DNA of 64,000 nt, taken from Anaerolineae bacterium (lineage in GTDB: Bacteria > Chloroflexota > Anaerolineae > Aggregatilineales > UBA3940). Within the stretch, counting starts at the first letter, position 1. Every line of letters starts with the position of its first letter. Made by a program: the position numbers and the translations under genes. Location: positions 62,001-126,000 of the forward strand of contig JAFGOY010000067.1 in assembly GCA_016926255.1 (NCBI GenBank). Direction: 5' to 3'. The notes under the pieces are model-generated. The model was not told the origin of the DNA. It did no database searches and saw nothing but the letters and a program-made list of their open reading frames with translations. Of the stretch, positions 25,516 to 33,431 are shown one piece after another.

Positions 25516-26583
25516 CTACTCGCCGATCACTTTAATGCGGGTGCCGGTTTCGCCTTCGGGGGGAGTCACCGAGAGGCTGTCGGGGGTGGCGACGGGGGTT
25601 GTCCAGCGCCAGACCCAGCGGGCGGCTTCGGGCGGGAGGTTGAGGCAACCGTGACTGACCGGGCGGCCATAATCATTGTGCCAGGTGCAGCCATGCGTGG
25701 CGATCATTGTGCCGGTGAAGTAGCAGACATAAGGCGCGCCCGGCAGGTTGTAGTAACGCGGCGACTCCGGCTCGACCAGATAGGGGATCAGGTGGCTGCT
25801 GATCCGCTTCTCGAAGATGGTGAACTCCCCGGCAGGGGTCTCCCAGCCCGGCGCACCGCTCGATATGGGATGCGTCCAGACGGCCCGATCACGCACGTAG
25901 GCGGTGAGCATCTGCTGAGTCAGGTCGGCTTCGAGGCGCTTGTCCTCCGGCGGGACATCCGGCGAGAGGGGCGTGAAATGATCGGCGGGGAGCAGGCGAA
26001 CATGAGTGGCAAGGATGTAGGTGGTCTGGTAAAGCTCCTCGACCTTGTACCAGGATCGACCGTCGGGGCCTTCGAGAAGCTCGGTGACAAAAAAGACGCT
26101 TCGATAATGGGCGCGGGCGGCGACGTCGCGCTGGTAGTGGCGAACGGGCCGCCAGTAGGTATCGGTGAAGGGAACGATCACTTCGGCCCAGCGCCCCGCG
26201 CCAAGATCGGGGTCGGGCCGGACGGGGAGATGATAATCGATGGGCTGAAGAAAGGCGGCGTTCAGGTAACCGTAGCGGGTATCGAGCCAAAGATTGTTGT
26301 TCGGATAGGTCGCTTCGCCCTCGCCTACATCACGCACCCGGACAATCGTATCCTGCGGGAGCGAGGCGGTGACCCGCGACGCGGTGCGCGGCAGGGAAAA
26401 GGCATCCTGAACCGGGGCGGCGATCCGGGCGAGCGATTCGCCGTCCCAGCGCCGGTATGACGACGTAACGCCCGAATCGGCGCGGACGGCATCGACACGG
26501 GCAAGGGCCGCCGCCAGCCCGATCAGGCCAATGGACCTGAGGAACGCGCGCCGGGAAAGTGCCGAAGCAGGCTCGCCAGGCAT
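25516..26583 (-). CDS. Tat-exported L,D-transpeptidase (YkuD), third of three tandem copies
   Basis: 355 residues. The N-terminal twin-arginine signal (SRRAFLRSIGLIGLAAALA) indicates folded export. A first half with SH3-like segments (TIVRVRDVGEGEA, WYKVEELYQTTYILATHVRLLP) is followed by a YkuD catalytic domain ending in HGCTWHNDYGRPVSHGCLNL; the Cys of SHGC is the nucleophile. Such enzymes cross-link peptidoglycan (3-3 bonds) or attach proteins to it. It is the last and most divergent copy; only 3 bases separate it from the copy upstream, so the three are one operon. In a lineage often said to lack typical peptidoglycan this dosage is notable. Confidence 0.9.
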   Translation of the reverse strand: MPGEPASALSRRAFLRSIGLIGLAAALARVDAVRADSGVTSSYRRWDGESLARIAAPVQDAFSLPRTASRVTASLPQDTIVRVRDVGEGEATYPNNNLWLDTRYGYLNAAFLQPIDYHLPVRPDPDLGAGRWAEVIVPFTDTYWRPVRHYQRDVAARAHYRSVFFVTELLEGPDGRSWYKVEELYQTTYILATHVRLLPADHFTPLSPDVPPEDKRLEADLTQQMLTAYVRDRAVWTHPISSGAPGWETPAGEFTIFEKRISSHLIPYLVEPESPRYYNLPGAPYVCYFTGTMIATHGCTWHNDYGRPVSHGCLNLPPEAARWVWRWTTPVATPDSLSVTPPEGETGTRIKVIGE

Positions 26584-26586
26584 GGA

Positions 26587-27654
26587 TCAACCACGCGTGA
26601 CGATGATCTTGGTGCCGTCGACGGTGCGGCTGGGCTTGTAGTAAAGCGCCTGGACGTCCGGCGGGTGGGGATCGGTCCAGCGCCAGAGCCAGCGGGCGGC
26701 CTCGTTGGGGAAGTTCACGCAGCCGTGACTGCGCTTGTGGCCGTAATCGTTGTGCCAGTAAGTGCCGTGCAGACCGACTCCCTTACCGGTGAAATAGGAG
26801 ACATAGGCCACGCCCGGCAGATCGTAGTGACCGGGATCAGCAGAAGCGGTGCCGGAAGTCATGCGGGTGCCAACACGCTTATCGTGGATGTAATACTCGC
26901 CGACCGGCGTGTCCTCGTCGTTGATACCGCTCGACATCGGGTGCGACCAGACCGGCTGATCGTATTCATAGGCGACGGCAAGCTGCTGATCGGTGAAAAG
27001 GACGACGTGCTTGTCCTTCGGCGCGATCTCCGGGGTAATCGGCGTCAGGTCGGATTCGGGGATCAGGCGGACATGGGTGGCCCGGATATAGATGGTCTGG
27101 TAAATCTCTTTGACCTTATACCAGGAGCCGCCATCTTTGCCCTCGACCAACTCACGGGCATTCAGCACACAGCCATAATAGATCAACCCGGCAAACTCGG
27201 ACTCTTTCGAGGGGTCAGGCTCGAAATAGGTGTTGGAGGTCGGGACGATCACTTCGACCCAGCGCCCGCTGCTGCCCAGATCAGCGTGAGGCGGCTGCGG
27301 GAGGTGATAGTACATCGGCTGAACCATCGCGGCATTGATGAACCCGTAGCGAGTATCGAGCCACAGGTTGTTGTTCGGATAGGTCGCCTGACCCTCGACT
27401 ACACGACGGACTCGGACGACATCGTTTTCAACCAGCGTATGGACAATATCCGACTCAGTAGTGGGTTCGGCACGGACATGCTGCCAGGCATTGGTTACCC
27501 GCAGCAGGGGTTGATCCGACCAGCGGATGAAGCTGCTGGGAGGAATCGGAATATCGGCCTGGGCGTGGGCAAAGTCGATTCCCTGGCGCAGGGCAAACAC
27601 GCTGCCCAGCCCCACCAGCCCGATCGATTTAAGTATGGTGCGTCTGGATGGCAT
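26587..27654 (-). CDS. Tat-exported L,D-transpeptidase (YkuD), middle copy
   Basis: 355 residues, clearly a paralogue of both neighbours. The twin-arginine signal is PSRRTILKSIGLVGLGSVFA. The SH3-like half shows DVVRVRRVVEGQATYPNNN and WYKVKEIYQTIYIRATHVRL. The catalytic motif LHGTYWHNDYGHKRSHGCVN has the Cys nucleophile and both His residues. Spacing to the copy downstream is 3 bases and from the copy upstream 12 bases, so the genes are read as one message. The copies differ most in the linker before the catalytic domain. Confidence 0.9.
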   Translation of the reverse strand: MPSRRTILKSIGLVGLGSVFALRQGIDFAHAQADIPIPPSSFIRWSDQPLLRVTNAWQHVRAEPTTESDIVHTLVENDVVRVRRVVEGQATYPNNNLWLDTRYGFINAAMVQPMYYHLPQPPHADLGSSGRWVEVIVPTSNTYFEPDPSKESEFAGLIYYGCVLNARELVEGKDGGSWYKVKEIYQTIYIRATHVRLIPESDLTPITPEIAPKDKHVVLFTDQQLAVAYEYDQPVWSHPMSSGINDEDTPVGEYYIHDKRVGTRMTSGTASADPGHYDLPGVAYVSYFTGKGVGLHGTYWHNDYGHKRSHGCVNFPNEAARWLWRWTDPHPPDVQALYYKPSRTVDGTKIIVTRG

Positions 27655-27666
27655 CTGGTTGGCGTC

Positions 27667-28749
27667 CTATTCGTTGACGACGATGACTTTAGTGCCCTCG
27701 TTATAGTAGTTCTGCTTGGTGTAGAGTTCGCTCGTATTGATCGGCGGCGTTGACCAGCGGTAAACCCACTTAGCGGCCTCGTTGGGCAGGTTGACGCAGC
27801 CGTGGCTGCGCTGGCGGCCAAAATCGTTGTGCCAGAAACAGCCGTGGAGGGCGACATATTTCAGCGTGAAGTAGCTGCAATAAGGCACGCCCGGCAGATT
27901 ATACCAGCCCTCCTCCTGGGCAGTCAGCGAAGTGGGCACCATGCGGTCGCCGATGCGCTTGTCGAAGATGCGGTGCTCGCCGACGGGGGTATCCTCGATA
28001 AAGATTCCACTCGAACACGGGCTGGAAAAGACCGGCTGGTCGTATTCGTAGGCGGTAACGGTCTGCGCGCGGAGACGGACGACGATGTGCTTGTCCGCGT
28101 CGGGCACGTCGGGCGAGAGGCGGGTCAGTTCGGATTCGGGGATCAGGCGGAGGTGGGTGGCGGGCAGGTAGATCGTCTGGTACATCTCCTGGATTTTGTA
28201 CCAGGAGCGGCCATCGGTGCCGGTCACCAGGTCGGTGACGTAGAAGATGCAGCCATAATAGGCATAATCTTTGGAGGCATCCTTGTTATATGGATCGGGA
28301 ACCTTGAACGACTCGCTGTAGGGGACGATCACCTCAGCCCAGCGGCCTTCACCAAGATCGGCGATCGGCACGGCGGGCAGGTGATAGTTGACCGGCTGCA
28401 CCAGTGACGCATAGAGATAGCCGTAGCGCGTCTCGATCCACAGGTCGTTGTTCGGGTAGACCTTCTCGCCGCGAACCAGCCCGCGCACGCGGACGACCGT
28501 GTTCTGCGGCAGGCGCTCGACAATGTCGGCATCGATGTTCGGTTCGACGCGAGCAGGCTGGTTGGTTCCGGCGATGCGGGCCAGCGGCTCGCCGTTCCAG
28601 CGCTGGTAGGTAAACGGCGGATCGGTTTCCGCCGCGTGCGCCGTCGAGACACCGCCCTCCCCCGCGATCCACTTCCCGGCGTTGGTGAGCGTCAGGCTGC
28701 CCAGGCCCACCAGTCCAATCGATTTGAGTATGGTGCGTCGTGATGTCAT
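27667..28749 (-). CDS. Tat-exported L,D-transpeptidase (YkuD), first copy
   Basis: 360 residues and first in the three-gene operon. The Tat signal is TSRRTILKSIGLVGLGSLTL. SH3-like segments (TVVRVRGLVRGEKVYPNND, WYKIQEMYQTIYLPATHLRL) precede the YkuD domain with LHGCFWHNDFGRQRSHGCVN. All catalytic residues are kept in all three copies, which argues against decay. The promoter should lie in the 28750-28990 stretch beside a family A repeat. Confidence 0.9.
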   Translation of the reverse strand: MTSRRTILKSIGLVGLGSLTLTNAGKWIAGEGGVSTAHAAETDPPFTYQRWNGEPLARIAGTNQPARVEPNIDADIVERLPQNTVVRVRGLVRGEKVYPNNDLWIETRYGYLYASLVQPVNYHLPAVPIADLGEGRWAEVIVPYSESFKVPDPYNKDASKDYAYYGCIFYVTDLVTGTDGRSWYKIQEMYQTIYLPATHLRLIPESELTRLSPDVPDADKHIVVRLRAQTVTAYEYDQPVFSSPCSSGIFIEDTPVGEHRIFDKRIGDRMVPTSLTAQEEGWYNLPGVPYCSYFTLKYVALHGCFWHNDFGRQRSHGCVNLPNEAAKWVYRWSTPPINTSELYTKQNYYNEGTKVIVVNE

Positions 28750-29109
28750 AGACCTCTGCTCGTCGAATACCCGGTCGCAAGTGTGTTTTTCAGGAATGAT
28801 CTTTTACTTACAAAACAGTAAGGCAATAGAGGGTGCTGTTTTCACCCCCACCCCAACCCTCCCCCTCAAGGTGGAGGGAGCAGAATCCGGGTTGTGTTGG
28901 TATCTACACTAGCTGCCTCAGTAAATTCTAAAGATTCGATTGTTCACTTCGAGTCGATCCAAAGGATACCGCAATACCCGCTGACGTTTCAACGAGAGAA
29001 TAGTACCTCATTCTCAATTAGTCCCACAGCGTCATTCACAACGACAGCCAAACTGCCTATAATGCGGGTGAGATAGGGCACTGATGCTGCTGATAGGGGT
29101 GGATTGGAA
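28750..29109. other. Divergent intergenic region with family A repeat
   Basis: It separates the transpeptidase operon (leftward) from a small membrane protein gene (rightward). It contains the repeat at 28809-28885. I see no convincing operator or RNA. Confidence 0.5.
28809..28885. repeat. Dispersed repeat family A, copy 4
   Basis: AAAACAGTAAGGCAATAGAG, GTTTTCACCCCCACCC, CCCCCTCAAGGTGGAGGGAG; near-identical to 4909-4984. Confidence 0.75.
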
Positions 29110-29490
29110 ATGAAAAAACGGACACAGATGTATATCGCCGCCATTGCGCTGATCGCCGCGATTGTGATTGCCTTGATGCGCTCCGGTGCGATGACCATGT
29201 CGCTGGGGTCGTTCTCCGAGCGGGATGTCGCGATCTTCGGAGCGACCGTGCTGGGGATCGTCATCCAGGCGGTATATGGGCCGCTACTCAAACGGGAGTC
29301 GTTCAACTGGATTTCGCTCGCCCTCGCGCTGATCGTCGCGCCGCTGGTTTTCTACAATGTCTTCGCCAAGATGATCAGCGGGGCGGGGATGCCCTCCTGG
29401 GCGAACCTGGGATTGGCGTTCGAGAACGGCTTTTTCTGGAACGCGATCTTCGCCGCGATCCGGTTCGACAGCGGCGGGGGCGGGGATTGA
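29110..29490 (+). CDS. Small membrane protein, unknown
   Basis: 126 residues from ATG 29110. Three or four hydrophobic helices: MYIAAIALIAAIVIALM, DVAIFGATVLGIVIQAVYG, ISLALALIVAPLVFYNVF, and a weaker one before the end. The tail is Gly-rich (DSGGGGD). No family is recognised. A GGTGGA stretch upstream may be the ribosome site. The downstream neighbour is a permease pseudogene on the other strand. Confidence 0.6.
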   Translation: MKKRTQMYIAAIALIAAIVIALMRSGAMTMSLGSFSERDVAIFGATVLGIVIQAVYGPLLKRESFNWISLALALIVAPLVFYNVFAKMISGAGMPSWANLGLAFENGFFWNAIFAAIRFDSGGGGD

Positions 29491-29605
29491 GAACCAGCCG
29501 ATGCCGCGACAAACGGGCACCCACAAGAGTGCCCTACCGTTGATTTGATGTTTTTTGCCGGGACAAATCAATTTCCCCGATCCGTTCCAACAGGAACCGG
29601 TAACG

Positions 29606-29730
29606 CTACTCGTATTTGAGCGCCACGGACCGGGTCGAGATGGACGGCACGCAGGGCCGGGTAGACTCCCGAAATCAGCCCGATGATCAGCGAGAAGACG
29701 ATCGCAAAGAACAGCGTGAGTATGAAGTTT
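29606..29730 (-). pseudogene. C-terminal fragment of a MacB/FtsX-type ABC permease
   Basis: About 125 bases match the last 40 codons of the intact permease at 32110-33426 (FFAIVFSLIIGLISGVYPAL, RAVHLDPV, then ALKYE and stop). One extra base lies between the DPV and ALKYE codons, so the reading frame is broken. Nothing of the permease upstream of this remains. It is the stump of a second permease gene. Confidence 0.8.
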
Positions 29731-29778
29731 ACCAACCGCCTTCTTGCTTACCTGAGCTTTGCTGGCACTCTCATCTGG

Positions 29779-30453
29779 TTACGCTGGAATGGCAACCCTT
29801 TCCAACTCGCCTTTCTTCTTCTTAGCCCGCAACAACAGGAAAGCACCCAATCCCCCGACCGGCCCACCAAAAAGAAACAACATCATTAGGCTCATTCCGA
29901 TATGACTCGCCCAGGTCGTATCTTCGGAGGGCCCAGCGATCAACACCAGAACTATAAGCAGGACCCAGATTATCGCCAGCACACTTAAGACCAGCCCAAA
30001 ATAATAATGCCTTTTTTGCCCGGCCTGGAGCCGGTCTCGCTCGAACTCCTCAAGCGTATTGCCGATTTCTACAACCTTGCCATCAGGGCCAATACTGAGT
30101 TGCACATGGTAGGCTTTTCTTATCGACCAGATGTAAAAAATGGCTAAATAGATCAACAAACCAATACCACCGGTGAGAAAAAACAAAAGTGAAGCCACAC
30201 CGCAGGCTATTTCTTTAGCCGGGCGGTCCATGACCGCTATATCTCCTGAAGCAGAGGTAACTTGATAACCTGCCGCTGAATACCTTTGCATCGCTGAAGA
30301 TATTTCATGATTGAGTGGCATACTTGCCGGCGTTTGCGTCACATGTTGAGCACTGGCTGCTGTGGGTTTGAGAGGCACAAGTTCACGTCCACAGTGTTTG
30401 CATACAATTGCTTCATCCTGAATCTCTTCTGCACAGAATGGACATTTTTTCAT
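29779..30453 (-). CDS. Zinc-ribbon membrane protein
   Basis: 224 residues from ATG 30453 with AGAGG upstream. The N-terminus [20 protein letters not shown] then CGREL is a four-Cys zinc ribbon. After a Ser/Thr/Gln linker and a domain with [14 protein letters not shown], there are two hydrophobic hairpins ([40 protein letters not shown]) and a last segment [18 protein letters not shown] ending in KKKKGEL. Function unknown. Its zinc ribbon is nearly the same as that of the next gene upstream, suggesting a shared partner or shared origin. Confidence 0.75.
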   Translation of the reverse strand: MKKCPFCAEEIQDEAIVCKHCGRELVPLKPTAASAQHVTQTPASMPLNHEISSAMQRYSAAGYQVTSASGDIAVMDRPAKEIACGVASLLFFLTGGIGLLIYLAIFYIWSIRKAYHVQLSIGPDGKVVEIGNTLEEFERDRLQAGQKRHYYFGLVLSVLAIIWVLLIVLVLIAGPSEDTTWASHIGMSLMMLFLFGGPVGGLGAFLLLRAKKKKGELERVAIPA

Positions 30454-30673
30454 TTTATCAACCTCTATAGAACCTAAATGGTTCACTCGCTAAATAGATA
30501 AGGGCAAATTGTACTGACAAAATTCGAGATCGGAAGACTGATTTTAAAAATGCTTTGATCGAGGCATACACAAATGTGCGCCGAATAATCAAAGTAGTTC
30601 AAGGCTTTTGTCCAGACTCTTATTCCAAAATAGTTTTCTGATCTCACTTAATGCATGATAATTGCAAGTGCCT

Positions 30674-31051
30674 TTATATTTTTATAAGTTCTATTCCTCC
30701 CGTCATGCGATTTGAGTTTAATCGAAGTAGAATACTATCTCCCGCGGCGACATCGAGGGCGATTACCGGTGTCTTTCTGAACCCCATTTTAGCCTGAATC
30801 GTGTTCCTGCCTGGAGCAACCGGCACATCCACTTTGCTTTTCATAAATTTAGTTATAGCTACTTGAACGCCATTTATGTGGATAGTCACTTGTGGATTGG
30901 TAGCAAACCACTGTTCAGTACCAAATATCGTAACCAAGCTGTTTACATCAGGGGAAGCACTGCTTTGAAGGTCAACCAAATCCCGCTTACAATGTTTGCA
31001 AACAATAGCCTCATCCTGTATCTCTTCGGCACAAAAAGGACAAATCTTCAT
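30674..31051 (-). CDS. Zinc-ribbon protein with small beta domain
   Basis: 125 residues from ATG 31051, with AAAGGAT upstream. The ribbon is [20 protein letters not shown] then CKRDL. The rest (EQWFATNPQVTIHINGVQV, VDVPVAPGRNTIQAKMGFRK, LDVAAGDSILLRLNSNRMTG) reads as a beta-sandwich of PEGA-like or carboxypeptidase-regulatory type. There is no membrane segment. The region is AT-rich compared with the surroundings. Function unknown. Confidence 0.7.
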   Translation of the reverse strand: MKICPFCAEEIQDEAIVCKHCKRDLVDLQSSASPDVNSLVTIFGTEQWFATNPQVTIHINGVQVAITKFMKSKVDVPVAPGRNTIQAKMGFRKTPVIALDVAAGDSILLRLNSNRMTGGIELIKI

Positions 31052-31249
31052 TGTCTGCCATCCTTTCAAGAATTATACAATTATCGACCCGAAAGCCTTG
31101 TCCGCACAAATGAGGAATCTGGAGGTTTTTACATATCCCATCGATTTGGTGCAGCTCAAGATAGTATAGCCTCAACAGGCCCGAACTGTTCCCCGGTAGA
31201 CTGTGACCATCACCGCACCTCTAACAACTCTGTTGGAGTAATTACCTCA

Positions 31250-31636
31250 CTACCAGTTCTTGATATCCAGCCCATCTACTTCGTTAAAGTGCTCGTCATT
31301 TGTTACCAGCGCAAGTTTGTACTGAAGGGCTGTCGCCGCAATCCAGAGGTCATTCTCAGGTATAGGACGGCCTTTTGATCTCAAGCTCTGGTGGATGTCG
31401 CCAAAGATACGTGCGGTAACGGCATCCACAGGCAAAACCCGGACCCGATCCACCAATCGATCGACAACTTCCAAGTTGGCTTCAATTCTGCCGGAACGAT
31501 AGGCCCCGTAATACAATTCTCCAACAACAGTGGCGCTCAAATACCATTCGTCGGCCTGAGCAAGCAAACCCAAAAGGTTTTCATCACCACGTTGAAGGGC
31601 TATCACGGCGTTTGTGTCCAGTAGATTACCAGACAT
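31250..31636 (-). CDS. PIN-domain toxin (VapC family)
   Basis: 128 residues from ATG 31636 (AAGG 9 bases upstream; an in-frame TTG at 31645 is less likely). It has the four acidic PIN positions: Asp in NLLDTNAV, Glu in VVGELYYGA, Asp in IPENDLWIAA, and an Asp/Glu near VTNDEHFNEVDGL. VapC proteins are ribonucleases that cut tRNA or rRNA when freed from their antitoxin. The gene overlaps the upstream antitoxin gene by 11 bases, the usual coupling. Confidence 0.88.
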   Translation of the reverse strand: MSGNLLDTNAVIALQRGDENLLGLLAQADEWYLSATVVGELYYGAYRSGRIEANLEVVDRLVDRVRVLPVDAVTARIFGDIHQSLRSKGRPIPENDLWIAATALQYKLALVTNDEHFNEVDGLDIKNW

Positions 31637-31850
31637 CTGGATCAACCTTCTCCAGATCAGACTCGATGGCTGCTTCCATCCGGTCGAGGTCTTCTGCCGG
31701 GATCGCGCCGATGAACCCCTTCAATACGTCGGGCGAGGTGCCTCTGGGCCGGTCGGGTTCGAGGCTGCGCACATAACTCAGTACCTGCTGCTGCTGCGAG
31801 GAGGACAGCCGCCGGAGATGATCGATAATCTGCTGCTCGATTGCTGCCAT
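31626..31850 (-). CDS. Putative antitoxin paired with the PIN toxin
   Basis: 74 residues from the second Met (MAAIEQQIIDHL). The N-terminal half is a Gln-rich helix pair (LSSSQQQQVLSYVRSLEP); the C-terminal half (FIGAIPAEDLDRMEAAIESD then LEKVDPDVW) is acidic and probably wraps the toxin. No ribbon-helix-helix or AbrB DNA-binding motif is obvious, so it is not a standard VapB. The assignment rests on position, size and the 11-base overlap with the toxin gene. Confidence 0.75.
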   Translation of the reverse strand: MAAIEQQIIDHLRRLSSSQQQQVLSYVRSLEPDRPRGTSPDVLKGFIGAIPAEDLDRMEAAIESDLEKVDPDVW

Positions 31851-31902
31851 ATGCATCCTCACTTTACCACCTCATGCCAACTCCGTTTGACGACAGTATA
31901 AC

Positions 31903-31932
31903 ATAAAACAACCCCGCCAATTTCGGCGGGGT
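31903..31932 (-). terminator. Terminator of the ABC/CARDB operon
   Basis: Read leftward, CCCCGCC (31931-31925) pairs with GGCGGGG (31918-31912) around GAAATT and is followed by TTGTTTTATG. It ends the operon 37160-32110. Confidence 0.8.
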
Positions 31933-31989
31933 CGATACAGATTTGTGGGCAATGTTGCGAACAGCCGCAAGTAAATTGGCAACTACACC

Positions 31990-32055
31990 AGGGCTTCGCC
32001 CTGTGGAGCCTTCGGCTCCGGCCATTCATCCCCCCAGCAAGCTGGGGGGGGCATT
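31990..32055. repeat. Hairpin-rich repeat resembling family B
   Basis: GGCTTCGCCC, GGAGCCTTCGGCTCC hairpin and CCCCCCAGC-AA-GCTGGGGGG hairpin. Similar in build to family B but divergent. Confidence 0.5.
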
Positions 32056-32109
32056 CTGGCAGTGCAGTAAAATTTAATTGGCGTAATTCGCGGATAAACC
32101 CCGGCGCTG

Positions 32110-33426
32110 CTATTCGTATTTCAACGCGTTCACCGGGTCGAGCTGGACAGCACGCAGAGCCGGGTAAATCCCCGACGCCAGCCCGATGATCAGCGAGAAG
32201 ACAATCGCAAAGATCGGCAGCCAGATCGGGATGATCGCAATGCTGATCGGATCGCTGGAAGTCGATCCAGACGAGGCAAGCTGGGCGTTGATATACGCCT
32301 GGGCGATCACGTCGATCACCTTCGCCGCGCCGATCCCGAACAACACCCCGGCGATCCCGCCGAAGAAGCCAATTGCTCCCGCTTCGGCGATGAAGATGCT
32401 CATCACATCGCGGTTGGTCGCCCCGACCGCTTTCATCAGGCCGATCTCGCGCGTACGTTCCAGGATCGACATGATCATCGTGTTGGCAATGCCAATCGCG
32501 GCGACGAGCAGCGCAATCGCGCCGATGCCGCCGAACACGGCCTGGATCACCGCAAACAGGATGTTGATCTGCTGGAGAGTCGACTGGGCCGAAAAAGCGA
32601 AGAAGCCATCGTCCTCAAGCTCGCGCTGGATCGGCAGAAGCTGCTGTGTATCGTCGACGACCACGACGGCCTGTGAATACCCATCATTGCGGCGATCCGG
32701 TCGCTGGCCCGAATACCAGCTTGTCAGGTCTTCTGCGTCGGCCAGCGCCATATAGATCGCATAATCGTCAGAGCCGGTCTCTTCGAGAACACCGCCCACG
32801 CGCAGCCGGACGGTGCGGGTGATCGGCTTGCCATCATCGCCCAGTTTGGTGATCGATACGCTGAGAGTCTGGCCCAGCAGATCGAGCGGTTCCTCGCTGC
32901 CATTGCGCTGCACCTGCGTCCCGCTTCGCTCACGGGGATCGACAAAGCTCTCGCCGACTTTCGCTCCGACGATCACCGTCCAGTTGCCGAGGATATCAGC
33001 ACCGCGCTCGACTTCCAGCCCCATATCACGCACCACCAGCGGGTCGATCCCGGTCAGGGTTCCCGAACCGACCAGGCGGTTGAGTTTGATCGTCGTCGGG
33101 GCAGCCACCTGTTCCTTTGGCGTAATCGCCGTCACGCCTTCCCGCCGCCCGATCTCCTTGATGATATCCGGAGTCAGTACCGATTCATCGCCGCCGCTCG
33201 GCGCGCCGAAAGCCCGGAAAAAAGCGCCGGGCAAAAGTGTGATCTGATTGACCGGCCCAAACGCTGTAGCATCGCCGGTAGCGCTTTCCTGAAGACCACT
33301 TGCCAGCGCGATCAGCACGACGATTGCCGCCGTGCCGATCACCACGCCCAGGGCGGTCATGATCGCCCGCCCGCGCATGCGGTTCAGGTTCGACCAGACA
33401 ACGCGTAATAAGTCACGAAAATTCAT
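32110..33426 (-). CDS. MacB/FtsX-type ABC transporter permease
   Basis: 438 residues. One N-terminal helix (GRAIMTALGVVIGTAAIVVL), a large exported domain (~45-290, MacB_PCD type), then three C-terminal helices in the FtsX domain (VFGGIGAIALLVAAIGIANT, EAGAIGFFGGIAGVLFGIGA, LPIFAIVFSLIIGLASGIYP) and the usual ALRAVQLDPVNALKYE end. Such permeases move lipids or peptides, or pass mechanical force across the membrane. Five bases separate it from the CARDB protein upstream; the ATPase is two genes upstream in the same operon. Confidence 0.92.
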   Translation of the reverse strand: MNFRDLLRVVWSNLNRMRGRAIMTALGVVIGTAAIVVLIALASGLQESATGDATAFGPVNQITLLPGAFFRAFGAPSGGDESVLTPDIIKEIGRREGVTAITPKEQVAAPTTIKLNRLVGSGTLTGIDPLVVRDMGLEVERGADILGNWTVIVGAKVGESFVDPRERSGTQVQRNGSEEPLDLLGQTLSVSITKLGDDGKPITRTVRLRVGGVLEETGSDDYAIYMALADAEDLTSWYSGQRPDRRNDGYSQAVVVVDDTQQLLPIQRELEDDGFFAFSAQSTLQQINILFAVIQAVFGGIGAIALLVAAIGIANTMIMSILERTREIGLMKAVGATNRDVMSIFIAEAGAIGFFGGIAGVLFGIGAAKVIDVIAQAYINAQLASSGSTSSDPISIAIIPIWLPIFAIVFSLIIGLASGIYPALRAVQLDPVNALKYE

Positions 33427-33431
33427 ACGGT

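Noticed and set aside
29616-29825. Open frame on the plus strand over the permease stump
   Set aside because: It is the antisense shadow of the permease fragment and the zinc-ribbon gene end.
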